Source: Nitrobacter vulgaris (GTDB taxonomy: Bacteria > Pseudomonadota > Alphaproteobacteria > Rhizobiales > Xanthobacteraceae). Taken from it: 64,000 nt of DNA. A program made the translations under genes and the position numbers. The first letter of the stretch is position 1; each line of letters opens with the position of its first letter. Shown in pieces: positions 44,126-53,664 of this stretch. The notes beneath the pieces were generated by a model. The model did not search any database and was not told the origin of the DNA. It saw only the letters and a program-made list of their open reading frames with translations. Location: assembly GCF_031453995.1 (NCBI RefSeq), contig NZ_JAVDPZ010000018.1, forward strand, positions 10,630 through 74,629, given 5' to 3'.

Positions 44126-44332
44126 ATGCCGCCGGTAACACCCACGAGCGAGGAGTCTCAAGCTTCCAAAGGCTGGGTCAAGTCTCAGGCTTCCATCAAT
44201 GGCGGGATCATGGACACCGCCAAGCAAATGAAGCATGACAACGAAATTTCCAAGGGCATCCTCTTCAAAACGCCCTTCTCCGAGGAACTGGCGCGGCGGG
44301 TGGAACTTCTCACAAGCGCCCTGGAGAATTGA
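44126..44332 (+). CDS. Small hypothetical protein
   Basis: A 68-residue frame reads from MPPVTPTSEESQASKG, with a more conserved-looking second half (MDTAKQMKHDNEISKGILFK, FSEELARRVELLTSALEN). The start could be 44210. It overlaps the end of the transglycosylase gene by 23 bases on the opposite strand. No strong ribosome site or family was seen, so this is a weak call. Confidence 0.3.
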   Translation: MPPVTPTSEESQASKGWVKSQASINGGIMDTAKQMKHDNEISKGILFKTPFSEELARRVELLTSALEN

Positions 44333-45080
44333 TTGGTGTCATCTTGCGGTCGGCCCACCTCTTGATGTCGCCGGCGGTTAGCACCTTGAGAAACGGATTG
44401 GCGTTAACGATTTTTTCGCGCGTCGTCCGACCCGTTGTGTCAGCGGTAGCCATAAGGGAAGCAGCATCGGCATTTTCTGCGCCGCACAATAGCGCCACGG
44501 CGCCCGCGGGTCCCGCGAAATGGGCAAGATAAAGAGAACCGGGCGTAATCGGCAGACCGCGCTTGTCTAGCATCGCGGCATATTCGTCGATCAACTGCGC
44601 GGCAATCTCTCGCGTAAGCTCGGGATCTCGCCGTAACTCCAGAACTTCCTTCTTGCTGCGCCCCGCCATCAGATCGCGTCGATGCCTACGAATGGCTTCG
44701 AGCCACGTGTCGTCAACAAACTGGGCGGCACCCGTCGCGCTCGAGCGCTTGTTCCTTGCATTCGCGTCACCATTGGACTCGGCGATAATAATGCGCTCGA
44801 CCAAAGCCTTCGTGACCGCCTTGTCGATTGTTCCGTTCAATTGGGTGTCACGAAACAGGACGAAACTTGCGACGAAAGCCAGACCAATTGCCAGTCCAAG
44901 AACGAGCGTGATGGACTCTGCCGACAGCCAGTCCCTCGCCGCGACAACGTACCCACGCTCGTCGGGGCGAGGTGGCCGTATTTCATCAATACGGCCCGTT
45001 TGCTCGGACGTATGCGCGAGGGTCCGCGAATTGCCGCAGGCAAGCTCGATCCAAATGAATCGTTGGGCTAGGTTTGCCAT
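44310..45080 (-). CDS. Membrane-anchored lytic transglycosylase-like protein
   Basis: The 256-residue protein has a cytosolic N-terminus, one membrane helix near 56-75 (SITLVLGLAIGLAFVASFVL) and an SLT-like domain from about 90. The likely catalytic Glu101 is in IIIAESNGDANARN, followed by SATGAAQFVDDTWLEAIRRH and GSLYLAHFAGPAGAVALL. It would cleave peptidoglycan in the periplasm. The last 86 codons are duplicated at 2218-2478. A 48-residue frame ends inside its start region. Confidence 0.82.
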   Translation of the reverse strand: MANLAQRFIWIELACGNSRTLAHTSEQTGRIDEIRPPRPDERGYVVAARDWLSAESITLVLGLAIGLAFVASFVLFRDTQLNGTIDKAVTKALVERIIIAESNGDANARNKRSSATGAAQFVDDTWLEAIRRHRRDLMAGRSKKEVLELRRDPELTREIAAQLIDEYAAMLDKRGLPITPGSLYLAHFAGPAGAVALLCGAENADAASLMATADTTGRTTREKIVNANPFLKVLTAGDIKRWADRKMTPINSPGRL

Positions 45081-45214
45081 CGCGTTGAAAGATTCAATGC
45101 TCGGGATAGGCCATCAGCGGGCGGCTCGCTCATCCGCTTTGTCGTGCACGGCGGTGTCTCGAATTTCATTGTGGTGAGTGTATCGAGACCAACAAGGACG
45201 AGAGCCACTTTCAT
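45068..45214 (-). CDS. Possible 48-residue leader ORF upstream of the transglycosylase gene
   Basis: The frame starts MKVALVLVGLDTLTTMKFE with CGGGAG about ten bases upstream and ends 13 bases inside the transglycosylase gene (stop at 45068-45070). The N-terminus is hydrophobic. It might couple translation of the downstream gene. No family is known to me; this is a weak call. Confidence 0.35.
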   Translation of the reverse strand: MKVALVLVGLDTLTTMKFETPPCTTKRMSEPPADGLSRALNLSTRWQT

Positions 45215-45443
45215 CTGATTTCACACTCCCGAAGAGGAAAGCCTTACTCAAAGGCCGCCGGAAAAAACTCCCCAAAGGTCGAGAGATATTGCAAAGATCC
45301 AATAGGGCGGCTTAGCGGCAGAAGTTGACCCGCCGTCGCGGTTACGCGACAAGATTTGGGGATACGGTTAATGCTCGACTGACCTGAGGTCGTCGATCAA
45401 GAAGCCACCAAGAAGCTGGGGACGCGCGGCTGGAGAGCCTTCC

Positions 45444-46817
45444 TCAGGATGTGGTACGGGTGGTCGGTGCCTGCGGCAGCAACGGATCGGGCGGCCCCAT
45501 GGCGACTTCGGGCTCGGACGCTTCGAGTTCCGGTTTCTGATCGAGTACCCTGTGCATGCGTTCTTCGTCGAGCGCGTTTTCCCATTTAGCAATCACGACG
45601 GTGGCGACACCGTTGCCAACCAAGTTGGTCAGCGCACGCGCCTCGGACATGAAGCGATCGACCCCCAGGATCAGCGCAATGCTGGCAACCGGAATTGTGC
45701 CGACGGACGCGAGCGTCGCGGCCAGCACGATGAACCCAGATCCGGTCACACCGGCGGCGCCCTTCGAGGTGAGCAGCAACACGCCGATGATGCCGAGCTG
45801 TTGCCAAAGAGTCAGTTCGGTATTGGTCGCTTGCGCAAGAAAGATAGCCGTCATGGTCAGGTAGATACAGGTGCCGTCCAGATTGAAGGAGTAGCCGGTC
45901 GGGATCACGAGGCCGACGACCGACTGTTTGCAGCCCAAATTTCCCATCTTCTCGATCATGCGCGGCAGCACCGACTCGGATGACGATGTTCCGAGCACGA
46001 TTAGAAGCTCTTCCTTGATGTAGTTGATGAACTTGAAGATGTTAAAGCCGACGAGCCACGCGATCCCGCCCAGCACAAAGATCACGAAGATCACGCAGGT
46101 CAGATAGAAGGACGCCATCAACTTCGCTAGCAGGAGCAGAGCGCCCAAGCCGTACTTTCCGATGGTGAACGCCATCGCGCCGAATGCACCGATCGGCGCC
46201 GCCTTCATGATGATGCCGACGATCCCGAAGAACGTATGCGAGACGATGTCGATAAAAGCCAGGACGGGACGGCCGCGCTCGCCCATCATGAACAGGCCGA
46301 AGGCGAACAGGATCGCGAACAACAGAACCTGCAGGATCTCGCCTTCCGCGAAGGCACCCACCACCGTATTGGGGATGATGTGCATCAGGAACTCAACCGT
46401 ACCCTGCTGGCCGGCCTTCGTGGTGTAGACTTGGATCGATCTGGTATCGAGCGCGTGGGTGTCCACATTCATGCCGACGCCGGGCTGCAGGATGTTGACT
46501 ACGATCAGGCCTACGATTAGCGCGAGCGAGGTAACGACCTCGAAATAGACCAGTGCTTTAATTCCGACGCGCCCGACCTTCTTCATGTCGTCCATGCCGG
46601 CGATGCCGTGCACGACGGTGCAGAAAATGATCGGCGCAATCAGCATCTTGATCAGCTTGATGAAACCGTCGCCCAGCGGCTTCATGGCCTCTCCGAGATG
46701 CGGGTAGAAATGCCCCAGCAGGACGCCAAGCACGATGGCGGTGAGCACCTGGGCGTAGAGATGCTTGTAGAACGGCTTGAGCGGACTACCAGCCGTCGTC
46801 GAGCGTGCCGTCTCCAT
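45444..46817 (-). CDS. dctA: C4-dicarboxylate/proton symporter DctA
   Basis: The 457-residue DAACS-family carrier takes up succinate, malate and fumarate across the inner membrane. Family loops are clear: LGTSSSESVLPRMIEKMGNLG (serine-rich HP1), GYSFNLDGTCIYLTMTAIFLAQA (motif NLDGT) and LLTSKGAAGVTGSGFIVLAATL (HP2), plus DRFMSEARALTNLVGNGVATVV. The start at 46817 has GGGAGGGAG upstream and begins METARST; the longer frame to 47006 has no signature. No dctBD pair is adjacent. Confidence 0.95.
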   Translation of the reverse strand: METARSTTAGSPLKPFYKHLYAQVLTAIVLGVLLGHFYPHLGEAMKPLGDGFIKLIKMLIAPIIFCTVVHGIAGMDDMKKVGRVGIKALVYFEVVTSLALIVGLIVVNILQPGVGMNVDTHALDTRSIQVYTTKAGQQGTVEFLMHIIPNTVVGAFAEGEILQVLLFAILFAFGLFMMGERGRPVLAFIDIVSHTFFGIVGIIMKAAPIGAFGAMAFTIGKYGLGALLLLAKLMASFYLTCVIFVIFVLGGIAWLVGFNIFKFINYIKEELLIVLGTSSSESVLPRMIEKMGNLGCKQSVVGLVIPTGYSFNLDGTCIYLTMTAIFLAQATNTELTLWQQLGIIGVLLLTSKGAAGVTGSGFIVLAATLASVGTIPVASIALILGVDRFMSEARALTNLVGNGVATVVIAKWENALDEERMHRVLDQKPELEASEPEVAMGPPDPLLPQAPTTRTTS

Positions 46818-47209
46818 GTGCTCCCTCCCGTGGTTTCGACGCCGGTCAGCGTTCCGACGTCGGGTGGTTCGCGGGCTTGTCGCCCGCTGCCTCCTTATTC
46901 CCAGCAACTTTCGCCCGTTGACGTGCTCGTGCAAGCGGCAGCAAGTCAATGGACTCGATATCGCAACGCCAGCAAGAACGGGGCCATGTGGACGGCTGCC
47001 GGACACACGCCGCGCGCTTCTGCGTTCACGCGAGGTAGATCATTTCCACGCATCCCGCTCGCCAAATGAGGCCAACAGACTTGCGTCACGAATGGCAGCG
47101 CGATCGCTGCCAACGCCTGGATCAGGTCCATGGTCACGAGAAACGAACGGCGCGGGACATGAGGCAGCCATCGACCACTTTTGCGGCTGCCTCTCGTAAC
47201 AAAAGTCGC
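46818..47209. other. Spacer upstream of dctA
   Basis: About 390 bases without a recognisable gene. dctA is often controlled from a -24/-12 promoter, but I did not find a convincing TGGC-N9-TTGC type site on the minus strand. Confidence 0.4.
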
Positions 47210-47587
47210 TTATTCGACCGTATATCGGGCGGTTAGGGAATGACCGTGCACGTTGCCCGAGAACACGACCCGCACTTGCGACGCCAGTTCGGTCTCGGCC
47301 TTGCCGACCATCATGTTAGGATTGACTGGCGTGAGCTGCACGGTGACAGTCTTACCGCCTTGCTGGACCGTTGCGCGGCCCTTCATCTCCTTGGTCGGCA
47401 GGGGCGATCCATCATGATCACCGATATAGAAGATCATCTCCCCTCCCTTGTGGACGAACTCGATCGCATGTCCCTGCGAGGTGACGACCGGACCGTCGTT
47501 ATTGCCTTTCTTCGTTTGGGCCGTAGCTGGGCCGACAGAGGATGTCAGGGTGACGATCATCATGGCCAGGAAGATATATTTCTGCAT
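47210..47587 (-). CDS. Small secreted protein of the metal-efflux locus
   Basis: The 125-residue protein has a signal peptide (MQKYIFLAMMIVTLTSSVGPATAQ) and a beta-rich mature part (VTSQGHAIEFVHKGGEMIFYIGDHDGSPLP, TVTVQLTPVNPNMMVGKAE). His and Met residues (GHAIEFVHKGGEM, NPNMMVG, GNVHGHS) could bind copper or another soft metal. It is 30 bases after the stop of the RND pump gene on the same strand. It is probably a periplasmic helper of the efflux system. No family name is certain. Confidence 0.7.
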   Translation of the reverse strand: MQKYIFLAMMIVTLTSSVGPATAQTKKGNNDGPVVTSQGHAIEFVHKGGEMIFYIGDHDGSPLPTKEMKGRATVQQGGKTVTVQLTPVNPNMMVGKAETELASQVRVVFSGNVHGHSLTARYTVE

Positions 47588-47617
47588 TGCATTTCTCTGT
47601 TTGGGGTTGGGTAAGGG

Positions 47618-50600
47618 TCAGAAGGCTTCCGCTAGTTCGGAAGTTGCGGTGTGTTCGGTCAGAAGGCGGTTCAAAGGTTTTTGGCCGAACAACAGGAACA
47701 GGACAGGCGTTACGACGGTATCGAGGGCCGTTGCGCTCAGCAGACCGCCGAAGATCGTGACAGCAACGGGATGAAGTATTTCTCGGCCAGATTCACTGGC
47801 GCCGAACAGTAACGGCGTCAGTGCAAGGCCTGCACAAAGCGCCGTCATGAGAACGGGGCTCAACCGTTCCAGACTGCCGCGCACGATCAGGCGGCGGCCG
47901 AAGCGTTCACCCTCATGAAGCGCAAGATTGACGTAGTGGGATATCTTCAAGATGCCGTTGCGGGCCGAGATGCCCGCAAGTGTGATAAAGCCGACCATGG
48001 AGGCGACCGACAATGGCTCACCCGTGATGGTCAAGGCGATCACGCTACCTATCAACGCCAGAGGGATGCCACCCATGATGATGAACGCTAGCGCAACCGA
48101 TCGGTATCGCCCGTAAAGAACGATGAAAATCATCGACAGCGACACCAACGACAGGATGCCAATCCGCAATGCTGCTTCCTCTTGTGCTTGGAATGCTCCC
48201 TCGAGGTTGGTCGTATAACCCTGCGGGAAGCTGATCTCGGCCAAGGCGCGCCGGATGTCTGACGCGATCTCGGTCATGTCGCGGCGTCCGTCGCCGTTTC
48301 CGTAAACAACGATTCTGCGTTGCGTGCCTTCCCGCTGGATCTGGTTCGGTCCGTCGGTCTCTGTGACCTCCGCGAGTTCCTTTAAGGGGATGAACCCGGA
48401 CGACGTCGGAATCAGAAGATCCCGGAGGCCGCTTGTTGACCTGTTCTGATCGGACAAACGCATGACGACATCGAAGCGTCGATTGCCGTCGACGATCTGC
48501 GAGACTTTGCGCCATTCGAGAGGGTGTCCAATGCCTGCGTGATTGCCGCGGGCGTCAGGCCGTGGAGGGCGGCGCGTTCGTGATCAACCTGGATCCGTAC
48601 TTGGGGAATGAGAACCTGTTTCTCCACCTGGAGATCGACCAGCCCGGAGATTGGTGACAACCGCTGGCGGGTGGTTTCCGCCAACTGGCGCAGCGTATCG
48701 AGGTCTTGCCCATAGATCTTGAGGACGATCTGGGCGCGAACGCCAGACTGCAAATGATCAAGCCGATGGCTGATTGGCTGTCCGATTGCGACGGAGGCAG
48801 GTAAGGCTGACAGTTTGTCCCGGATGTCGGCGTAGATATCGGTCTTGTGCCGTGTCGATGGAGTCAGATCGACATCAATCTCGCTGTAATGCACGCCCTC
48901 GGCATGTTCATCGAGTTCGGCGCGGCCGGTTCGGCGTCCGACTGATTTCACCTCCGGCACCTGCGACAGAAGCTGTTCGGCCAAAAGGCCGAGACGATTC
49001 GACTCCACCAGCGAAATGCCCGGGTTGTACTGAAGGGATAGCACCAGCGTGCCTTCGTTGAAGGGCGGGAGAAAACTGCGCGGCAACATGACCGCGGCAT
49101 ATCCAGCGATCAGAACCGCAATGCTGACTGCGCCGAGAACGAGTCTCCAGCGATCGAACGCCCAGGTGAGAAGCCGCCGATTGCCTTGCTTCAGCATTCG
49201 CACGACGATGCTGTCGCGCTCGTGCGAACGAGCCTTTCCAGAGAGCAGATAGTAGGAGAGGACGGGTGTAACGGTCACCGACGTCAGCAAAGACGCCAAT
49301 ATGGAAACGATGTAGGCGATGCCTAGCGGGGTGAACAGCCGCCCCTCGATTCCGGGAAGCGCGAACAACGGCACAAAAACCAGGACGGTAATCATTGTCG
49401 CATAGACGATGCCGGAGCGGATCTCCTGGCTCGCTTGCGCGATTACTTCGAGAACCGGTCGGGGAGTGCGCTGCGCGCGGTTCTCCCGAAGCCGTCGCAG
49501 GATATTTTCGACGTCGACGACTGCGTCATCAACCAGTTCGCCGATCGCAATCGCAAGGCCTCCGAGCGTCATCGTGTTGATAGTGAGTCCGAAGGCGCCG
49601 AAAACCAGAGCGGTCACCAGGATCGATATCGGGATGGCGGTCAATGATACGACCGTCGCACGCGCGTCGAGCAGGAAAATGAAGAGGATCACGGCGACGA
49701 CGATCGAGGCCTCAACGAGGACTCGCTCGACATTGCGGATCGAGGTCTCGATGAACGTGGCCTGCCGGAACTGGACGTTTGTGGCGGAGATTCCAGCAGG
49801 CATTGTACGCTGCAATTCTCGCAGTGTGGCTTCGATCTCGCGGGTCAGTACCACTGTATCCGACGCGGGTTGCTTCTGGACGCTTACAATGACGGCTGGC
49901 TTGCCGTTGTAGCCGGCATCGCCTCGCTTGACGCGCGGAGCGAAATCGACCCGCGCCACCTGCTTCAGCAAAATGGGTTGATGGTCGCGGCCCGCCACAA
50001 CGGTATTACCAAGGTCATCGATCTTCCTCGTTAGCCCCACGTTCCGGATTAGGAATTCCCGGCCGTGCTGATCAACGAATCCTCCACCGGTGTTGGTGCC
50101 GAAACGTGTAACAGCTCGCTCGATCTGTTCATGTGTGACGCCAAGGGCCTGCATCGTGGCAACGTTCGGCGTCACCCGATATTGCCGAACCTCGCCGCCG
50201 ATGGGGATGACCTGAGCGACGCCCGGAATGGCGAGCAGCCGCGGCCTGACCACGAAATCGGCGATCTCGCGCACGTCCATCGCCGACGCCTTGCCCTCCG
50301 TGGTGAGCGCGATCAACATGATCTCGCCCATGATGGAGGTGACCGGACCCATTCGTGGATTCACGGATGTGGGCAATTGCTCGCGGATCAGCGCGAGGCG
50401 TTCCGAAACGAACTGACGCGCCCGGTAGACATCGACGCCCCAATCGAATTCGACGTAAACCACCGAAAGCCCTACGCCGGAGACTGAACGGACGCGGAGG
50501 ACGCCGGGCATGCCATTCATCGAGGTTTCGATTGGAAACGTGACGAGTTGCTCGACTTCTTGCGGGGCAAGCCCCTCCGCCTCGGCCAGGATGTTGACTG

Positions 50601-50736
50601 TCGGTCGGTTGATATCCGGAAAGACGTCAATCGAGATGCGCGGAAGTACGAACAGGCCGTAAGCGATCAGGACTGCCGCTGCTGCCAGTACGAAAAGGCG
50701 ATTGCGCAAACTCGTCTGCACGATGAGCTTGAACAT
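47618..50736 (-). pseudogene. Heavy-metal RND efflux pump (CusA/CzcA type), frameshifted
   Basis: Two adjoining frames form one pump. Frame 1 (50736 down to about 48412, 774 aa) begins MFKLIVQTSLRNRLFVLAAA and carries GGLAIAIGELVDDAVVDVENI, the HME-RND proton relay region. It diverges after LDTLSNGAK near 48508. Frame 2 (48463 to 47618) continues with RLSDQNRSTSGLRDLLIPT. Adding one base in AAGTCTCGCAG restores VSQIVDGNRRFDVVMRLS, so a single-base deletion near 48505 breaks a gene of about 1036 codons. It would exclude metal cations with the adaptor upstream. It is either a real pseudogene or a sequencing error. Confidence 0.85.
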
Positions 50737-50744
50737 GATGGCTC

Positions 50745-52436
50745 CTAGCGGATCTGGTTGATGAGGTCCGCGCCGCGCACGACGACCCGATCGGAGGCAT
50801 TAAGGCCGGCTGTGACGATTATGTTTTTGGCATCGAGCGGCTCTATCCGGACGGGTCTCGGCTCGAAACGTTCAGGGGCGACATGCACCCAGACGACGCT
50901 CTCGCCGTTGTTACTCTTCACCACGGCATCGCGTGGAAAGATCAAACCCTGCTTCGCCCTGCCGCCCTGGACGAGAACGGTAACGGGTTGGCCGATGCGA
51001 AGGCCCGAAAGAGGTTCCGGAATGGAGAAATGAACCACGGTCGCGTGCTGTCTCAGGGCGCGGCTGGTTCCGAGATAGGACAAAAGAAACGAGGTGCCGT
51101 CCGAATCTGATGCCGTCGCTTGGACAGGACCCGCGGGATCAAGCTCGTCGTAGGCCAATGCTTCGACCCAGAGTCCTTGAGGATCGGCGATTTCGAACAG
51201 AATGTCTTGCGCCTGAACGACCTGACCAGGCACGGCCTTGGCCGCTGTGATGACGCCATCGGTCGATGCCCGCAAAAGCTCATAGTCACCGCGAGAGTTG
51301 CGTATGGTCTCGCGTCGGGCCCGCAATCCTGCCAGTTCACTCTCAAGGTCGTTGAGCTGACCCATCGGCGCCGCACCGCGTTCAACCAATGGCCGCAGAC
51401 GTTTGATCTTGGTTTCGGCGACCGCGATGAGTTGCTCGATTTCCCCCATCTTCTCGGAAATCGTCGTGCGGTCTGCCACGGGCAGATAAGGTTCGATCCG
51501 GAGAAGCGTTTCTCCCTTGGTGACTTTCTGCCCGATACGCGGCAACGTTCCGTCGTTGGGGACGATGCGGCCGCCGTAAATGCTTTGGACAATGCTACTG
51601 CGGTTTGGATCGCCGATAATGCGGCCAATCAAGTTAAACGCTGGTCGTGCAGTTCCGGGCTCGGCGGTAGCCGTGCGGATATCCAGTAGGCGCTGCGTCG
51701 GTTTGGCAGCAAATGCGGTGCCGTCCGGCAGCCGTCGTGGGGCATCGCTTTGAGCTTGCAGCTGTGGCGTGCTGGCCGACATTCCTGCGTTCTGCAATCC
51801 GGCGGATGCGGCGGCTGCCAGAAGCACGCAAGCTCCAGATGTCAGCCCGGCGATGTAAGACGCGTTGCGCCGTCCTCGACGTCTCAGATAACCGAACAGC
51901 AGCCCGAGGATGATTCCCGCGAAAACAAGGGCTTCCGCGGTCCCTATCGGAGAAAACCGTGTCGAATTGCGCCGCATGTTCGATTCGATCGGCTGGGAGG
52001 GGGTAAAGGAATCGACGAGCAGGTCGTCACCCTTTCCACCATTGATCGAGAAGATCACCTCCGTCGATCCGGAACGGACCAGATCAGGAGAGGGAATTGT
52101 ATAGCCGTTCGGGCCGTGCTCGGCTTCGATGGCTTCCGTGTCACCGATCGTGACCTGCACGGTGACATCCGTGACCGGTTGGTTGGACACAGCATCATCG
52201 ACGAATATCGAAAACTTGCCGTTCTTCAGGACGCCGACGACCTCGTAGCGATCAGATTGCGCCGTCACCCGAGGAAACACAGACGAGGCGGCTGCCGATT
52301 TTTGATCGTCGCCATGATCGTGCCCCTCATGGGCGGCCGAAACAGAAAGACTGAGCACGAAGGCAAACAGACAGCCAAATCCAATGGCGCCAAGCCCTAC
52401 GAACTGCCCACGCGGGCAGCATTGATTCAGGAACAT
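50745..52436 (-). CDS. RND efflux periplasmic adaptor with N-terminal metal-binding/membrane extension
   Basis: The 563-residue protein ends in a HlyD/CusB-like adaptor (about 240-563). It has the split lipoyl region (SIYGGRIVPNDGTLPRIGQKVTKGETLLRIEP ... DGVITAAKAVPGQVVQAQDILFEIADPQGLWVEA) and a coiled-coil hairpin (EIEQLIAVAETKIKRLRPLVERG). The first 240 residues hold a signal sequence ending near the His cluster AHEGHDHGDD. A beta domain follows, then two hydrophobic segments near 165-183 and 195-213. It bridges the pump to an outer-membrane channel. It is directly upstream of the pump gene (eight bases). No channel gene lies nearby. Confidence 0.88.
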   Translation of the reverse strand: MFLNQCCPRGQFVGLGAIGFGCLFAFVLSLSVSAAHEGHDHGDDQKSAAASSVFPRVTAQSDRYEVVGVLKNGKFSIFVDDAVSNQPVTDVTVQVTIGDTEAIEAEHGPNGYTIPSPDLVRSGSTEVIFSINGGKGDDLLVDSFTPSQPIESNMRRNSTRFSPIGTAEALVFAGIILGLLFGYLRRRGRRNASYIAGLTSGACVLLAAAASAGLQNAGMSASTPQLQAQSDAPRRLPDGTAFAAKPTQRLLDIRTATAEPGTARPAFNLIGRIIGDPNRSSIVQSIYGGRIVPNDGTLPRIGQKVTKGETLLRIEPYLPVADRTTISEKMGEIEQLIAVAETKIKRLRPLVERGAAPMGQLNDLESELAGLRARRETIRNSRGDYELLRASTDGVITAAKAVPGQVVQAQDILFEIADPQGLWVEALAYDELDPAGPVQATASDSDGTSFLLSYLGTSRALRQHATVVHFSIPEPLSGLRIGQPVTVLVQGGRAKQGLIFPRDAVVKSNNGESVVWVHVAPERFEPRPVRIEPLDAKNIIVTAGLNASDRVVVRGADLINQIR

Positions 52437-52488
52437 TGAAAACCCCTTCAGACACGCGAATTTGCAGCAGCCGAAAGGGCCGCCCGGA

Positions 52489-52923
52489 CTACGCGATGCT
52501 GGGGGTACTTGGCGGGCGGATCAGAGCGCCCGGATCGATGCCGTCCGCACGCTCCGATGGAGGCAGTTGGGCAACGCCGACAAACCCAGACGGATCAGCC
52601 AAAATGGGCGCAGTCGGAATGGTAACGGATACGCAGAACAGCATGCAGAACGAAGGCGGGAGGGCGCCATCATGGTTGTGATCGGTTGGGCTGTGAACGT
52701 GGCCCTCGGCGATGTCACCATGATGGACATGCACATGACCTGCGAGGTGGCCGTGGTAGTGCATGGAACCGTTCAGGACAACGGCTGGTTCAGGCAGTAC
52801 GCCAGAGGCAGCCGAAGCCTGAGAAATCGACATCAACATAGTCTGAAGCAAAAGCGCACCCACCGCCAGGAACATGAGTGTTCTTGCGAGAGGGAGTAAT
52901 CGGACGTGCCGCTTGTGGCTCAT
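52489..52923 (-). CDS. His-rich small membrane or secreted protein of the metal locus
   Basis: From ATG 52923 the product is 144 residues, with an N-terminal hydrophobic helix (ARTLMFLAVGALLLQTMLM). A His-rich stretch follows (MHYHGHLAGHVHVHHGDIAEGHVHSPTDHNHDG), then a second hydrophobic Cys-containing segment (FCMLFCVSVTIPTAPIL). This fits a metal-sensing or metal-carrying protein near RND efflux genes, like DUF2946-type proteins. A GTG at 52977 would add 18 residues. Neither start has a clear ribosome site. Confidence 0.65.
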   Translation of the reverse strand: MSHKRHVRLLPLARTLMFLAVGALLLQTMLMSISQASAASGVLPEPAVVLNGSMHYHGHLAGHVHVHHGDIAEGHVHSPTDHNHDGALPPSFCMLFCVSVTIPTAPILADPSGFVGVAQLPPSERADGIDPGALIRPPSTPSIA

Positions 52924-53293
52924 TGCGGTCAAACTAGGAGAGAATTGAGCGGCAAACAAGGTGCCATCTTCGTCCACGGGCTCGTGTCGTATCGCAGCGA
53001 CACCGCAGTTCGGTTCCGCGAACGCTGACGTGTGTCGCGCTTGGCGTCGGAGATCATCGATTTAGCTGCAGCATGACCGTTGACACTATGAGAATGAGTT
53101 GCGTGACATCCGAGCGGGGCGCAAGCTGCCCGCGCTATCGAGCGATGATTTGACGTTGCTTGCAGAGCGCCGCTCGATCAGCGTGGATAACGGTAAGCTC
53201 GTGCTAACGGATGCATCAAATTCGGTAATTGACAGCCCCACTTAGAAAACCCACGTCAAAGCATCAGCGGAGCCGCAACCCTGGAGGCGAAAA
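52924..53293. other. Spacer between the metal locus and the next small gene
   Basis: No gene with family resemblance was seen. It holds the divergent promoters for the His-rich protein gene and the 78-residue gene. Confidence 0.45.
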
Positions 53294-53530
53294 GTGCCTG
53301 ACCTAGACCCGCTCGAATCTGTTGCCGCGTCCGAATTGGTTTCGTCATCGCTGCTTGCCGCGCTAATCCCAGCGCTGGTCAATCGCGGCGTCCTGACTCA
53401 GCAAGATGCCACTGAGATTTATGAAAACGCCCTGATGTTGCTTGAAATGCAACAGGGTGCCGATCCTGCTGTGCAACATGTCTACGAAACAGCTCGTGAG
53501 TTGATCGAAGCGCATTTGCGGCCGGAATAG
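53294..53530 (+). CDS. Small hypothetical helical protein
   Basis: A 78-residue helical product (ALIPALVNRGVLTQQDATEIYENALMLLEMQ) begins at GTG with CTGGAGGCG upstream. The stop lies one base before a strong intrinsic terminator, so the gene structure is convincing. No family name is known to me. Confidence 0.75.
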   Translation: MPDLDPLESVAASELVSSSLLAALIPALVNRGVLTQQDATEIYENALMLLEMQQGADPAVQHVYETARELIEAHLRPE

Positions 53531-53554
53531 AAAACCCCGCCGGAGCGGGGTTTT
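53531..53554 (+). terminator. Intrinsic terminator (possibly bidirectional)
   Basis: AAAACCCCGC and GCGGGGTTTT form a perfect 10-bp stem around CGGA. T-rich ends occur on both strands, so it can end both the small gene and the convergent DUF2189 gene. Confidence 0.9.
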
Positions 53555-53664
53555 CCAAGACTATCTGAAGACGATAATCGGTTGGAGTCTGTGTTGAGCG
53601 ATCCGCGCGCGCCGGCCGCCTCGATTGCCATCGAGACGGCCTTGCGAGAGCGAACCTTTTTCCA

